64,000 bases of DNA, taken from contig JADBWH010000039.1 of the NCBI GenBank assembly GCA_020404105.1, positions 1 through 64,000 of the forward strand, given 5' to 3'. The position numbers and the translations under genes were made by a program. Source of the stretch: Pseudanabaena sp. M53BS1SP1A06MG (GTDB lineage Bacteria > Cyanobacteriota > Cyanobacteriia > Pseudanabaenales > Pseudanabaenaceae). How positions within the stretch are numbered: position 1 is the first letter of the stretch; every line of letters begins with the position of its first letter. Under the pieces are notes generated by a model. The model was not told the DNA's origin and did no database searches. It worked only from the letters and a program-made list of their open reading frames with translations. Positions 16,063 through 25,097 of the stretch are shown here, in pieces.

Positions 16063-17346
16063 TTAGCTTCTTGCTGAAGCGATACTTTTGATATCTGGAC
16101 GATTTGCAGGCGCAAAAAGGAGTGACTCAAAAGATGCGTCACGATTGCCTAGTGTTTCATAAAAGAAAAAAGAAAAACCATCAAATGACATCTCGCGAGC
16201 AACCTTGACCTGCCCCTTAATTTGACGCATATCAACATTTTTAATTCTTAAACCTGTCAGAATCCCAATAGCAACAGGAACTTTTTGGCGAATTTCTTGC
16301 CATTCGGGAAGTTCTAACTCTCTGGTAAAGTTTTCAATATTATCTCGATAAATCTGGACGACTAACTCATCTATTAATCCTAAATAAACCCAGCTATACC
16401 AATCTTGGAGGTATTTTTTGTAGGAAAAATCCTTCGGATTAGGAGATAAAGAAATTAAGCAATTAGATTTGACTGCTCTGACAGATTTAGTGATCTTTTG
16501 CATCAAATTACTTAGCTTACTAGCCCGCCATCGCATCCATTCGGGATCTTGAAAATCGTCAGATGGCAGCCTACCGAAATGCTCTTTTTTATATAAATTT
16601 ATCGTATAGTCATCATAGCCAAGCTCTGAGGGCATGCCAAAATGATCGTCTAGTTGAATCCCATCTAAATCATATTTTTTAACGACTTCCACAATTAGAT
16701 CCGTCAGAAACTTTTGGACTTCTGGGTGGGCAGGTGTAAGCCAAACTAGTCGATGCTGGTTATTTTCGCCATGAACAAAGACTTGAGAACCATCTTTCCG
16801 TTTACTAACCCAATCAGGATGTTGGCGCATTAATTCCGAACCTTCCTCGGTCATTAATCCATATTCAAACCAAGGAATAACTGCAAAATTTTGCTCATGC
16901 CCCAATTCAATGGCTTCCGCAAGCATATCGCGATTTTGAAGGTCAGGGTTAGGATCAATACTTACGCCAAAGGTTTTTTCAGCGACATTGCTAGGATAAA
17001 GTGTATATCCCCCATTCCAAACAGTGGGATAGAGTGTATTAAATTTCAAGCGTTTCAGCCTGTTAACTGCCTGCTGGATGCGTTGTTTGGAAAATAAAAC
17101 TTCACTATCGACATTTGTCAACCAAACGCCGCGTAACTCGTTGTTATTGGTGGGTCGAATTGGGGTAATTATTGGTTGCTCAATTGTGTTAATTGGAGCG
17201 TCACTTGCTGGAGCATTACTGCTAACAGGAGTTTGAGCGATCGCCCAAAAAGGGAAATTGAGCATTAACGCCATCACTAACCCAAAGAATATCAAAAGTA
17301 GAAAGCGTAATCGCGATCGCCAAAATCCAAAATTAATTTTCCCCAT
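16063..17346 (-). CDS. GH10-like (DUF187) secreted glycosyl hydrolase family protein
   Basis: A 427-residue protein with an N-terminal signal or anchor (FLLLIFFGLVMALMLNFPFW). The TIM-barrel GHL10/DUF187 domain starts at ELRGVWLTNVDSEVLFSKQR and includes LKFNTLYPTVWNGGYTLYPS, the putative acidic residues in YDLDGIQLDDHFG and VVQIYRDNIENF. This family is often annotated as a glycosyl hydrolase of the cell envelope; the substrate is unknown. Length and domain are complete. Confidence 0.88.
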   Translation of the reverse strand: MGKINFGFWRSRLRFLLLIFFGLVMALMLNFPFWAIAQTPVSSNAPASDAPINTIEQPIITPIRPTNNNELRGVWLTNVDSEVLFSKQRIQQAVNRLKRLKFNTLYPTVWNGGYTLYPSNVAEKTFGVSIDPNPDLQNRDMLAEAIELGHEQNFAVIPWFEYGLMTEEGSELMRQHPDWVSKRKDGSQVFVHGENNQHRLVWLTPAHPEVQKFLTDLIVEVVKKYDLDGIQLDDHFGMPSELGYDDYTINLYKKEHFGRLPSDDFQDPEWMRWRASKLSNLMQKITKSVRAVKSNCLISLSPNPKDFSYKKYLQDWYSWVYLGLIDELVVQIYRDNIENFTRELELPEWQEIRQKVPVAIGILTGLRIKNVDMRQIKGQVKVAREMSFDGFSFFFYETLGNRDASFESLLFAPANRPDIKSIASARS

Positions 17347-17859
17347 AACAAATGAGCTAGGTAAGCTCTAACTCCTCACATTTAGGCTTTAATATTTTGC
17401 AATTATATATGATATTTAGCAGTCCTAAATCATTTGTAAATTTTGGGGTTCGTGGAAGCCTACCCCTTCATGATGCGCTTCCACAAACAATTTAGAATTG
17501 CAATAACCAAATAGCTTTCATATCTTCGCATCTAAGCAATCACAAGCTTTGAGTAGTATAAAAATATCGTAGATGGTAGTCCTAAAATGGAAAGGATTTA
17601 TTGAGTTAAGGATGGGCAGCGCGAAATGCCGCCCATCCTTCTTTAGGGACTTGAGGTGATCTTGTCTAGGGAGATAGCTTGGCAACTAAGGGAAAAATGT
17701 ACCTTGATCAAAATCAAAAAGTGCTATGTAAAGTTTATATGCCTACTAGTTAAAAAAAATCCGCTACTTTAAGCATTATGTCAGGCGATCGCAGATTTTT
17801 TGTTACGATCCAGATAAATTGATAAACATCTATGCGATCGTTCGCCGCAATATCCTGTC
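17347..17859. other. Intergenic region of 513 bp with two hairpins
   Basis: No gene seen. GTGGAAGC (17452-17459) pairs with GCTTCCAC (17477-17484). AAGGATGGGC (17608-17617) pairs with GCCCATCCTT (17631-17640), with an internal GC-rich loop; this looks like a dispersed palindromic repeat or a terminator. The last 150 bp before the NB-ARC gene are A/T-rich with two HIP1-like cores and may hold its promoter, but no clear boxes can be fixed. Confidence 0.5.
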
Positions 17860-19515
17860 ATGTTATCTGATAACGAACACATTGAAGGGCTATTCCCAGA
17901 AGCGGCACAAAACTGGGACTTAAATCGACTCTATGCCGATTTACAAGCTGCTAGTGGCAAGGAAATTAAGCCATTTGAAAAAGCTTGTTTACGTGGTTTG
18001 CTCAGTCGCTATCGACCGGGGCAACTTGCTTTTAAATTAGCTTGGACATCGGGGGCTTTGCGCGTTGAGTTAAATAAAGGACTATATCGATCCATAGAAG
18101 CGATCTGTGAGCAGCCTATCAATACTTTACGTTGGGAAAAAGTTCCTGAATGGCTAGAGACGAAAGGTTATAAAATGCAACGCCAAAACCTTCATAAACC
18201 GATCACCAATTCATCAATTACATCACAGGCAAGTTTAGTAGATTGGGGCGAAGCTCCCAATATTCAAACATTTTATGGGCGTACCGAAGATTTGACCAAA
18301 TTAGAGCAATGGCTGGTGCGCGATCGCTGTCATCTATTGGCAATTTGTGGTATGGGTGGTATCGGTAAGACAGCTCTCACTGTGAAGTTAGTCGAAAATA
18401 TTCAGTCTCAGTTTGATTGTCTGATTTGGCGATCTCTGAGAGGAGCACAGCCCACTGCTCAATTAATTACCGATCTGCTACAATTTCTTAATCTTTCTCA
18501 GCAAGCAGGTAGTAGCATTTCCGATTTATTAGAGATCTTGCGTCAGAAGCGGTGTTTAATTGTGCTGGATGACTTTGAGGCAACTCTCCAAGATGGGGAA
18601 CTCGTGGGAGCATATCGGCAAGGTTGCGAGTTATATGCTGATTTGTTGCAGCGTGTTGGGTCTGAGCGACATAAAAGTTCTCTAATCCTGATTGGGCGCG
18701 AACAACCCAAAGAAATTTCAATGAACCAAGGAGAAGATCAACCAATCCGCTATTACAAAGTAAATGGATTACAGCGTCAAGGAGCATTTGATTTGCTAAG
18801 AGCTAGAGGATTTAAAGGTTCTGAGAATGGATTAGATGCGCTAATTCAACAATATCGAGGCAATCCTTCGGCTTTAAGGATTGTGGCAGGAACAATTCAT
18901 GAACTCTTCAATGGTAATGTTTCGGAATTTCTCAAACAGACTGCTCTAGCTCTGGGGGATGTATTAAGAACATTGCTCTATGAACAGTTTGAACGCCTCT
19001 CAAAATTAGAAAAAGATGTATTGTATTGGCTAGCAATTAAGCATCGTCCAGTTTCACTCACCACTTTGCGTTCAGAGATGAATTTACAAGCTACTGGTTC
19101 AGAACTGATTGATGCCCTTGAGTCATTGCGGTGGCGATCATTAATCGAGAAAGTTAGCGAACAGGGAGAGGTGATGTTTTTGCTTGAGCCTGTTGTCTTA
19201 AAGTATGTCAGTCGTCAATTTGTGGAAGAGGTCAACAAAGAGATTACAGCGATCACTATGCAGCAAAATCTCAAATCGATTAATTTATTACAAAGTCACA
19301 TTTTAGTCGAAGATCGCGCTCCAGACTCAATTCGGGCGATGCAAATTCGGTTAGTGCTGAAACCAATTAAAGACAAACTAAATAAAGTAATCTCTCAAAA
19401 CAATATCGAACTAGAGACCCTGAGAGAGTTACTCGCTAGTCATCAACAAACGAAACTAGCAGAAGGCACAGGCTACATCGAGGTCAATCTCGCTCTGATT
19501 GGTTTATGGTGGTAG
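17860..19515 (+). CDS. NB-ARC (STAND) ATPase lacking sensor repeats
   Basis: A 551-residue protein. Residues 1-100 resemble the N-terminal helical effector-associated domain found in cyanobacterial NB-ARC proteins (LRGLLSRYRPGQLAFKLAW). The NB-ARC domain has Walker A GMGGIGKTAL (about 161-170), Walker B RCLIVLDDFEATL (about 228-240) and a winged-helix part to about residue 450. The end is a Leu/Lys-rich helical tail. The WD40 or TPR repeats that usually follow are absent, so this is a short form or one with a separate sensor. It ends 3 bp from the convergent flavoprotein gene. Confidence 0.85.
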   Translation: MLSDNEHIEGLFPEAAQNWDLNRLYADLQAASGKEIKPFEKACLRGLLSRYRPGQLAFKLAWTSGALRVELNKGLYRSIEAICEQPINTLRWEKVPEWLETKGYKMQRQNLHKPITNSSITSQASLVDWGEAPNIQTFYGRTEDLTKLEQWLVRDRCHLLAICGMGGIGKTALTVKLVENIQSQFDCLIWRSLRGAQPTAQLITDLLQFLNLSQQAGSSISDLLEILRQKRCLIVLDDFEATLQDGELVGAYRQGCELYADLLQRVGSERHKSSLILIGREQPKEISMNQGEDQPIRYYKVNGLQRQGAFDLLRARGFKGSENGLDALIQQYRGNPSALRIVAGTIHELFNGNVSEFLKQTALALGDVLRTLLYEQFERLSKLEKDVLYWLAIKHRPVSLTTLRSEMNLQATGSELIDALESLRWRSLIEKVSEQGEVMFLLEPVVLKYVSRQFVEEVNKEITAITMQQNLKSINLLQSHILVEDRAPDSIRAMQIRLVLKPIKDKLNKVISQNNIELETLRELLASHQQTKLAEGTGYIEVNLALIGLWW

Positions 19516-19518
19516 TTT

Positions 19519-21123
19519 TCAATTATTCAAAATGCTTAGAGCCATAGCCTCTGCTACTTTAATCCCATCAATTCCTGCCGAGAGAATTCCACCCGCATAA
19601 CCCGCACCTTCCCCCGCAGGAAAAAGCCCTTCAGTATTTAGACTTTGATAATTCTTATTACGCTTAATTCTAATTGGTGAAGATGTGCGTGTTTCCACGC
19701 CTGTGAGCATAGCATCATCCATCGCAAACCCTTGAATTTTTTTATTAAATTCGGGAATCGCTTCACGGATAGCAGCGATCGCATAATCAGGCAAACTCTC
19801 ACTGAGATCACCCAAAAGTATATCTGGTGAATAGGATGGATGCACCATGCCGAGAGCCTTAGAAGGACGATTCGCTAGAAAATCTCCCACTAACTGAGCA
19901 GGAGCTGCATAGGTTCCACCACCAAGATCAAAAGCACGGGATTCTAAACGACGCTGAAAATCAATACCTGCGAGAGGATGCTCTGGATAATCATCGGGAG
20001 TAATGCCCACGACAATGCCACTATTAGCATTACGTTCATTGCGCGAATATTGACTCATGCCATTAGTCACCACGCGCCCAACTTCCGAAGTTGCTGCCAC
20101 GACTAATCCCCCAGGGCACATACAGAAGCTATACACCGAGCGTCCATTTTTGCAGTGATGTACTAGCTTATAGTCAGCAGCACCCAAGGTTTTATGCCCT
20201 GCATAGTCTCCAAATCTGGCGCGATCAATTAGTGTTTGTGGATGCTCAATTCTGAAGCCTATTGAGAAAGGTTTTGCTTCGATATATACCCCGCGATCAT
20301 AAAGCATTTGGAAAGTATCACGGGCGCTATGACCGACAGCTAAAACGATATGATTGCTAGCAATATATTCTCCACTAGCAAGATTTACCCCTTTCACCTT
20401 GCTATCACGAATATCGATATCTTCAACTCGACTTTGAAAACGAATTTCGCCACCGAGTTCTTCAATTCTGGCACGGAAATTCTGGACAATACCAACGAGC
20501 TTAAATGTACCAATATGCGGCTTATTGATGTAGAGAATTTCGGGCGAGGCTCCCGCATTCACAAATTCGGTGAGCACTTTGCGTCCATAGTGTTGCGGGT
20601 CTTTGACTTGGCTGTAGAGTTTGCCGTCAGAGAAAGTGCCTGCACCACCTTCACCAAATTGAGCATTAGATTCAGGATTAAATGTTGCTCTTTTTTTCCA
20701 GAAATTAAAGGTATCGGCTGTGCGATCGCGTACTGCTTTACCCCGTTCTAAAATAAGCGGACGAAATCCCATTTGTGCTAATGTTAGCCCCGCAAACATC
20801 CCTGCGGGGCCCATTCCAATAACAATGGGACGAGTTTTTAAATTACTAGGAGCCTTGGCTACATAGTGATAGCTCATGTCTGGCGTAATTGAGACATGGG
20901 GATCTGCTTGGAATTTTGCTAATAATTGCTTCTCTACCGATGTCTCAACATCAACGATGTAAACCAAGTAAATATCTGTTTTATTGCGTGCATCATAACT
21001 ACGTTTAAAAATGGTGTAATCAATTAGTTCTTCTGGCTTAATTTGTAACTTTTTGAGAATTGCTAATTTTAGGGCATCTTCAGGGTGATCTAAGGGCAGT
21101 TTAATTTCCGTAATTCGTATCAT
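19519..21123 (-). CDS. NAD(P)/FAD-dependent oxidoreductase, COG2509 family
   Basis: A 534-residue flavoprotein. An N-terminal domain (PEDALKLAILKKLQIKPEEL) precedes the Rossmann motif VIGMGPAGMFAGLTLAQMG and LILERGKAVRDRT. Family-specific segments are FGEGGAGTFSDGKLYSQVKD and VYSFCMCPGGLVVAATSE; the C-terminal FAD region reads FPAGEGAGYAGGILSAGIDG. Reaction and substrate are not established for this family. Length is complete. Confidence 0.9.
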   Translation of the reverse strand: MIRITEIKLPLDHPEDALKLAILKKLQIKPEELIDYTIFKRSYDARNKTDIYLVYIVDVETSVEKQLLAKFQADPHVSITPDMSYHYVAKAPSNLKTRPIVIGMGPAGMFAGLTLAQMGFRPLILERGKAVRDRTADTFNFWKKRATFNPESNAQFGEGGAGTFSDGKLYSQVKDPQHYGRKVLTEFVNAGASPEILYINKPHIGTFKLVGIVQNFRARIEELGGEIRFQSRVEDIDIRDSKVKGVNLASGEYIASNHIVLAVGHSARDTFQMLYDRGVYIEAKPFSIGFRIEHPQTLIDRARFGDYAGHKTLGAADYKLVHHCKNGRSVYSFCMCPGGLVVAATSEVGRVVTNGMSQYSRNERNANSGIVVGITPDDYPEHPLAGIDFQRRLESRAFDLGGGTYAAPAQLVGDFLANRPSKALGMVHPSYSPDILLGDLSESLPDYAIAAIREAIPEFNKKIQGFAMDDAMLTGVETRTSSPIRIKRNKNYQSLNTEGLFPAGEGAGYAGGILSAGIDGIKVAEAMALSILNN

Positions 21124-21294
21124 AGGAATATTAGTTATTGTTCACAACTACTTTCACAACTTTAACATTAGGTACTTGCGATTAATTAAAGTACCTATGG
21201 CTAAGACTTCGCTTTTACCTATCACCTTGTCCGATGAGTCATTCAGTATGGTTTTCGTCATCGCACCCGCTTCTCGATATCTTGAATATGAATC

Positions 21295-22419
21295 TTAATA
21301 TAGCTCGTACTTCATCAACTGACAGGGTAAAGAGCCATTGAGTACTGCCTTTCGTTCCGCGCATTTCAATCCAATCGTTTGTGATAACTGCTTATTACCA
21401 CTCAGGACAAAAGCAGTCCATCCCTTAAATTGCTGTTTGAGAACATTCCCTAATTGCTTATAAAAAGCTCCTAAATCACTGTCACGTCCTAGCCTCTCGC
21501 CATAGGGAGGATTGCAGAAAAGAACACCACTATCGACAGGTGCAACAATTTCTGCCAGATCTAAGGCGGAGAAATAGACATGATTGGCTAAGCCACAATT
21601 TTGAGCATTGATCATTGCTTGATCAACTACTTCAGGATTGCGATCGCTACCCCAGATAGGCGCAGGTAAAGTATCTAAACGATTATCATCAGCTTCTTGA
21701 ATTAATTGAGCTAAAAGTTCTTGATCAAAATCCAGCCAAGTCTCAAAGCCAAAATGTTCGCGAAACATTCCAGGGGCAATGTTGAGAGCTTTTAAACTTG
21801 CCTCTAGTGGCAAAGTTCCTGAACCGCATAGGGGATCGTAAAACATTTGATCGGGTTGCCACCCTGACATCTGGATGAGGGCAGCCGCAAGGGATTCCTT
21901 TAAAGGTGCGACTCCCACTGCAGGACGATAACCGCGACGATGGAGGCTATGACCAGAGCTATCAAGGCTAACAGTGCAGCCATTGTTATCAATATGTACG
22001 CTAATTTGTAAATCTGCTTCGTGGGTATCTACATCTGATCGCTCACCAAATCGATCCATCTGTTGATCAACGATCGCATTTTTAACTTTGAGCGCGGTGA
22101 AATGCGTGTGATTAAGTTGATCGTTTTTACCAGTCGCATTTACCGATAATGTCATCTCAGGGGTTAAATATTCTGACCAGTCAATCGCTTTAATTCCTTC
22201 ATAGAGATCATCGGCATCAAAGCAGTCAAATTGATCGAGGTGCATTAAGATACGGAATGGGAGTCTTGCCCAGAAATTGACGCGATAAAGTAAAGCGCGA
22301 TCGCCTGCAAAGCTAACACCACAAAATCCTGCCTCAACGGAATGAGCACCTAGTTGTTCTAATTCCGTTGAGGCAAGATTTTCTAAGCCTCTTGCAACAG
22401 TTGCAAAATATTGATTCAT
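21295..22419 (-). CDS. THUMP-type class I RNA methyltransferase (RlmL-like)
   Basis: A 374-residue protein. An N-terminal RlmL-type ferredoxin-like/THUMP region (to about residue 155, with NQYFATVARGLENLASTELE) presents RNA, and a Rossmann methyltransferase domain follows with DPLCGSGTLPLEA, WGSDRNPEVV and the catalytic LFCNPPYGERLG (N-P-P-Y), typical of N2-guanine or N6-adenine methylation. By family it methylates 23S rRNA; the exact base cannot be read here. The E. coli fusion partner RlmK is absent. Confidence 0.88.
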   Translation of the reverse strand: MNQYFATVARGLENLASTELEQLGAHSVEAGFCGVSFAGDRALLYRVNFWARLPFRILMHLDQFDCFDADDLYEGIKAIDWSEYLTPEMTLSVNATGKNDQLNHTHFTALKVKNAIVDQQMDRFGERSDVDTHEADLQISVHIDNNGCTVSLDSSGHSLHRRGYRPAVGVAPLKESLAAALIQMSGWQPDQMFYDPLCGSGTLPLEASLKALNIAPGMFREHFGFETWLDFDQELLAQLIQEADDNRLDTLPAPIWGSDRNPEVVDQAMINAQNCGLANHVYFSALDLAEIVAPVDSGVLFCNPPYGERLGRDSDLGAFYKQLGNVLKQQFKGWTAFVLSGNKQLSQTIGLKCAERKAVLNGSLPCQLMKYELY

Positions 22420-22463
22420 AAACCTATCATACTTTTACAGAGCAATTGTTTAGTATTCTCTTT

Positions 22464-22533
22464 AGTAAACTAAAAACCGAGAAGTTTGTTCCGCCCGCTA
22501 GGTGGGCGGAACAAACTCTGGTTGAGCTACTTA
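22464..22533 (+). repeat. Palindromic GTTCCGCCCGC repeat, copy A (shortened)
   Basis: AGTAAACTAAAAACCGAG leads into the palindrome TTTGTTCCGCCCGC...GCGGGCGGAACAAA-type core, here with GTGGGCGGAACAAA on the right arm, then GAGCTACTTAA. Compared with the copies at 23024 and 55590, the right flank lacks the GGGTTTTAATTAAGT segment. No coding capacity. Confidence 0.75.
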
Positions 22534-22596
22534 ATATAGCGTTTACCAGTCTATAGATGATTTAAACAACCGCAAAGCACTATAGCTATATCAGTC

Positions 22597-22624
22597 AAAA
22601 AAAATCCCCACCTTTCGGCGGGGG
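22597..22624 (-). terminator. Rho-independent terminator of the hli gene
   Basis: On the minus strand CCCCGCC, a GAAA tetraloop and GGTGGGG (one G-T pair) are followed by A and eight T residues (22604-22597). It lies about 55 bp after the stop of the high-light-inducible gene. Confidence 0.88.
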
Positions 22625-22677
22625 TAAAGAATCGTTTTTTCTTAGTCTTAAACATTTTGATTGAGGAAACTCAAGAT

Positions 22678-22887
22678 TTAAAGATTTTGTAGCCACCAAA
22701 TCAAGCCATGCCCCGTGGATAACTCAAGAATTAGGAGAGAAGCAAAACCAATCATGGCAAGCCTACCGTTTAATAACTCTGCATAAGGCGTAAATCCAGC
22801 CTTATTACTTTCTTCGACGTACATCTTTGGTTCGATCGCAAAATTGTTGAGAATACCTCTTTCATCAACTCTGTAGCTGTTAGCCAT
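22678..22887 (-). CDS. High-light-inducible chlorophyll a/b-binding-like protein
   Basis: A 69-residue one-helix protein of the HLIP/SCP family. The membrane helix carries the chlorophyll-binding motif in [20 protein letters not shown]. Such proteins sit in the thylakoid membrane, dissipate excess light energy and assist chlorophyll handling during photosystem II repair. The N-terminal 40 residues are a polar stromal extension. It has its own strong terminator and is probably monocistronic. It is the clearest photosynthesis marker in the window. Confidence 0.92.
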   Translation of the reverse strand: MANSYRVDERGILNNFAIEPKMYVEESNKAGFTPYAELLNGRLAMIGFASLLILELSTGHGLIWWLQNL

Positions 22888-23301
22888 TTCTTTAATCCTT
22901 ATTTATTTCTATGTAAAGAACTATAACAAAATATTTCGAGATGTTAATCTAGCTAAAGACATGGATGGCTGAGTGACTGCACCTATACAAAGAGGTATAC
23001 AAAAAGATGAGATTGATAACCCTAGTAAACTGAAAACCGAGAGTTTTGTTCCGCCCGCGTAGCGGGCGGAACAAAACTCTGGTTTGGGTTTTAATTAAGT
23101 TGAGCTACTTTTTATTTTCTTGTTCATCTCTCTTGATGGAGAGGGACTAGGAGTGAAGGATTGACAACCTTCAACAGAATATCGCTAACTAACAAAACTG
23201 GTAGTCATGCAATGTAATTATGTTGCAACTAACTATCTTCTTGAAGCTTAGCGTAATTAAGTATTATGGTAGTCGCGCATTCTTGACACAAAATCAGATC
23301 C
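22888..23301. other. Intergenic region upstream of hli and lpxD
   Basis: The region separates the divergent hli and lpxD genes and contains copy B of the GTTCCGCCCGC palindromic repeat at 23024-23110. The rest is A/T-rich, without an open frame of note. Promoters for both genes must lie here, but no boxes are clear enough to place. Confidence 0.5.
23024..23110 (+). repeat. Palindromic GTTCCGCCCGC repeat, copy B
   Basis: Full-length form: AGTAAACTGAAAACCGAG, the arms TTTTGTTCCGCCCGC and GCGGGCGGAACAAAA around GTA, CTCTGGTTTGGG, TTTTAATTAAGT and TGAGCTACTT. It is identical in layout to copy C at 55590-55675, which is inverted. Confidence 0.85.
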
Positions 23302-24363
23302 ATGACACCAAAAATTTCTTTCAAACTCTCCGAACTGGCAGCCGAGTTTGTTGCTACCCTACCCGATTGTCAATTTGAATCCGATGGTAATGATCCACTT
23401 ATTACGGGTGTCGCGGCGATCAATAAGGCGCAATCTGGAGAAATCACCTTTGTGTCTTCATCAAAATTTGTCGCCCGACTGAAGGATACCCAAGCCAGTG
23501 CCGTGATTCTCGATCTGAAAACCCCGTCTCCTTTGCCCTGTATTCGTACCGCACATCCTCGGATTCTCTTTGCCAAGGTTCTCGAAAAGTTTTATCAACC
23601 ACCTACACCACCCATTGGCATCCACCCCACTGCGATTTTGGGTGTGGATGTACAACTAGGGGCAAATGTGGCAATCGCTCCCTATGTCGTTATTAGCGAT
23701 CGCGTCAAAATAGGTGATAACGTCACAATTTATCCCCATGTCGCTATTTATAACGATGTGGAGATTGGCGCAAACACTACGATCCATGCAAATTGCGTAA
23801 TTAGCGATCATACTCAAATCGGGGCAAATTGTATCTTCCATCCCAGTACTGTGCTTGGTGGTGATGGTTTTGGTTTTGAAATATCCTCCAATGGTACTTG
23901 GTACAAAGTTCCACAAATTGGTCATGTTATTATTGAAGACAATGTGGAACTAGGTTGTTCCTGTGCTGTTGATCGTCCAGCCGTTGGCGTTACTGTCATT
24001 CGTAAAGGCTCTAAACTGGATAACTTTGTGCAAATTGGGCATGGTGTGGAAGTAGGAGCACATTCTGTTCTCGCTTCTCAGGTGGGCTTAGCGGGTGGTG
24101 TTACGCTTGGTCATCATGTAGTGATGGCAGGACAGGTCGGCGCAGCGAATCATATTCACATCGGTGATGGTGCAATCATTGGTGCAAAATCAGGCATTCC
24201 TAGTGATGTTCCCGCAGGGGTGACAATGATGGGATATCCTGTAGTTCCCGAAAAGGACTGGAAGCGAATTGTCATCTCAGAGCGTCAACTTCCTGATTTG
24301 TTGCATACCGTTCGCAAATTGGAAAAGAGAATTGCAGAACTAGAAGCAAAACTTGCTGATTAA
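23302..24363 (+). CDS. lpxD: UDP-3-O-acylglucosamine N-acyltransferase
   Basis: A 353-residue acyltransferase of lipid A synthesis, acting as a trimer in the cytoplasm. An N-terminal uridine-binding domain (ITGVAAINKAQSGEITFVSS) is followed by a left-handed beta-helix of hexapeptide repeats (IGDNVTIYPHVAIYNDVEIG). LpxD landmarks include VLGGDGFGFEISSNGTWYKV, VELGCSCAVDRPAVGVTVI and NFVQIGHGVEVG, and a C-terminal helix (LPDLLHTVRKLEKRI) packs the trimer. No other lpx gene is adjacent. Confidence 0.95.
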   Translation: MTPKISFKLSELAAEFVATLPDCQFESDGNDPLITGVAAINKAQSGEITFVSSSKFVARLKDTQASAVILDLKTPSPLPCIRTAHPRILFAKVLEKFYQPPTPPIGIHPTAILGVDVQLGANVAIAPYVVISDRVKIGDNVTIYPHVAIYNDVEIGANTTIHANCVISDHTQIGANCIFHPSTVLGGDGFGFEISSNGTWYKVPQIGHVIIEDNVELGCSCAVDRPAVGVTVIRKGSKLDNFVQIGHGVEVGAHSVLASQVGLAGGVTLGHHVVMAGQVGAANHIHIGDGAIIGAKSGIPSDVPAGVTMMGYPVVPEKDWKRIVISERQLPDLLHTVRKLEKRIAELEAKLAD

Positions 24364-24437
24364 TCTATCGGGAGAGATCCTTTGCGTCTCTCTCAAATTG
24401 CTTGCATCAAAATGGAAACTGCTATATAGATCTTCAA

Positions 24438-25097
24438 ATGTTTATCGATTTCCATACACATTATGATCGCCAATTACCAAATCTCATTAATTTGCAGACG
24501 TTTCATGTGACAACTATATTGCAGGAGGTAGATTTACCAAATACTTGCAGTCTCGGTTTACATCCATGGTTTGTTGATGAGACATGGGAAGATGCTTGGC
24601 AGAATCTCGAAGCATTGGCTAGCTTAGAACAAGTAGTAGCGATCGGCGAATGTGGCTTAGATCGGCATATTAATTTGCCAATAGAAAAGCAAATTATGAT
24701 TTTTCAGAAACATCTAGAACTTGCAGAGTCAATTCGCAAGCCATTAGTAATTCATTGTGTAAGAGCCTTTGCTGAATTAATTGCACTCAAAAAAAGCTCT
24801 AAATCTTCTGTTCCTTGGATTATTCATGGCTTTCATAAGAAAATAGAAGTCTTTCAGCAATTACTGAGGCATGATTTTTACTTCTCTTTTGGTGCGGCAA
24901 TTTTAAGTGATCGCGCTCCTGTGATTCAGGCGATCGCTAATGTTCCCGATGGCAAATTTCTCCTCGAAACCGATGATCAACAGGATCTTAATATCAAGCA
25001 AATTTATGATCGTGTCGTTACATTGCGTCAAGTGTCCCTCGAAACTTTGCAAACGCAATTACTCGAAACTTATCACCAATTGACTAGATTGTGTTGA
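24438..25097 (+). CDS. TatD-family metal-dependent hydrolase
   Basis: A protein of about 219 residues starting at the ATG at 24438, MFIDFHTHYDRQLPN, where the H-x-H metal motif is at the very N-terminus as in the family. An upstream in-frame codon at 24402 would add 12 unrelated residues. Further TatD features are the metal-binding Glu in AIGECGLDRHINLPIEKQ, the His in PLVIHCVRAFAEL and the Asp near the C-terminus (FLLETDDQQD). Members are DNases or other phosphodiesterases; the substrate here is unknown. Its 3' end overlaps the convergent sbcD by 39 bp. Confidence 0.85.
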   Translation: MFIDFHTHYDRQLPNLINLQTFHVTTILQEVDLPNTCSLGLHPWFVDETWEDAWQNLEALASLEQVVAIGECGLDRHINLPIEKQIMIFQKHLELAESIRKPLVIHCVRAFAELIALKKSSKSSVPWIIHGFHKKIEVFQQLLRHDFYFSFGAAILSDRAPVIQAIANVPDGKFLLETDDQQDLNIKQIYDRVVTLRQVSLETLQTQLLETYHQLTRLC

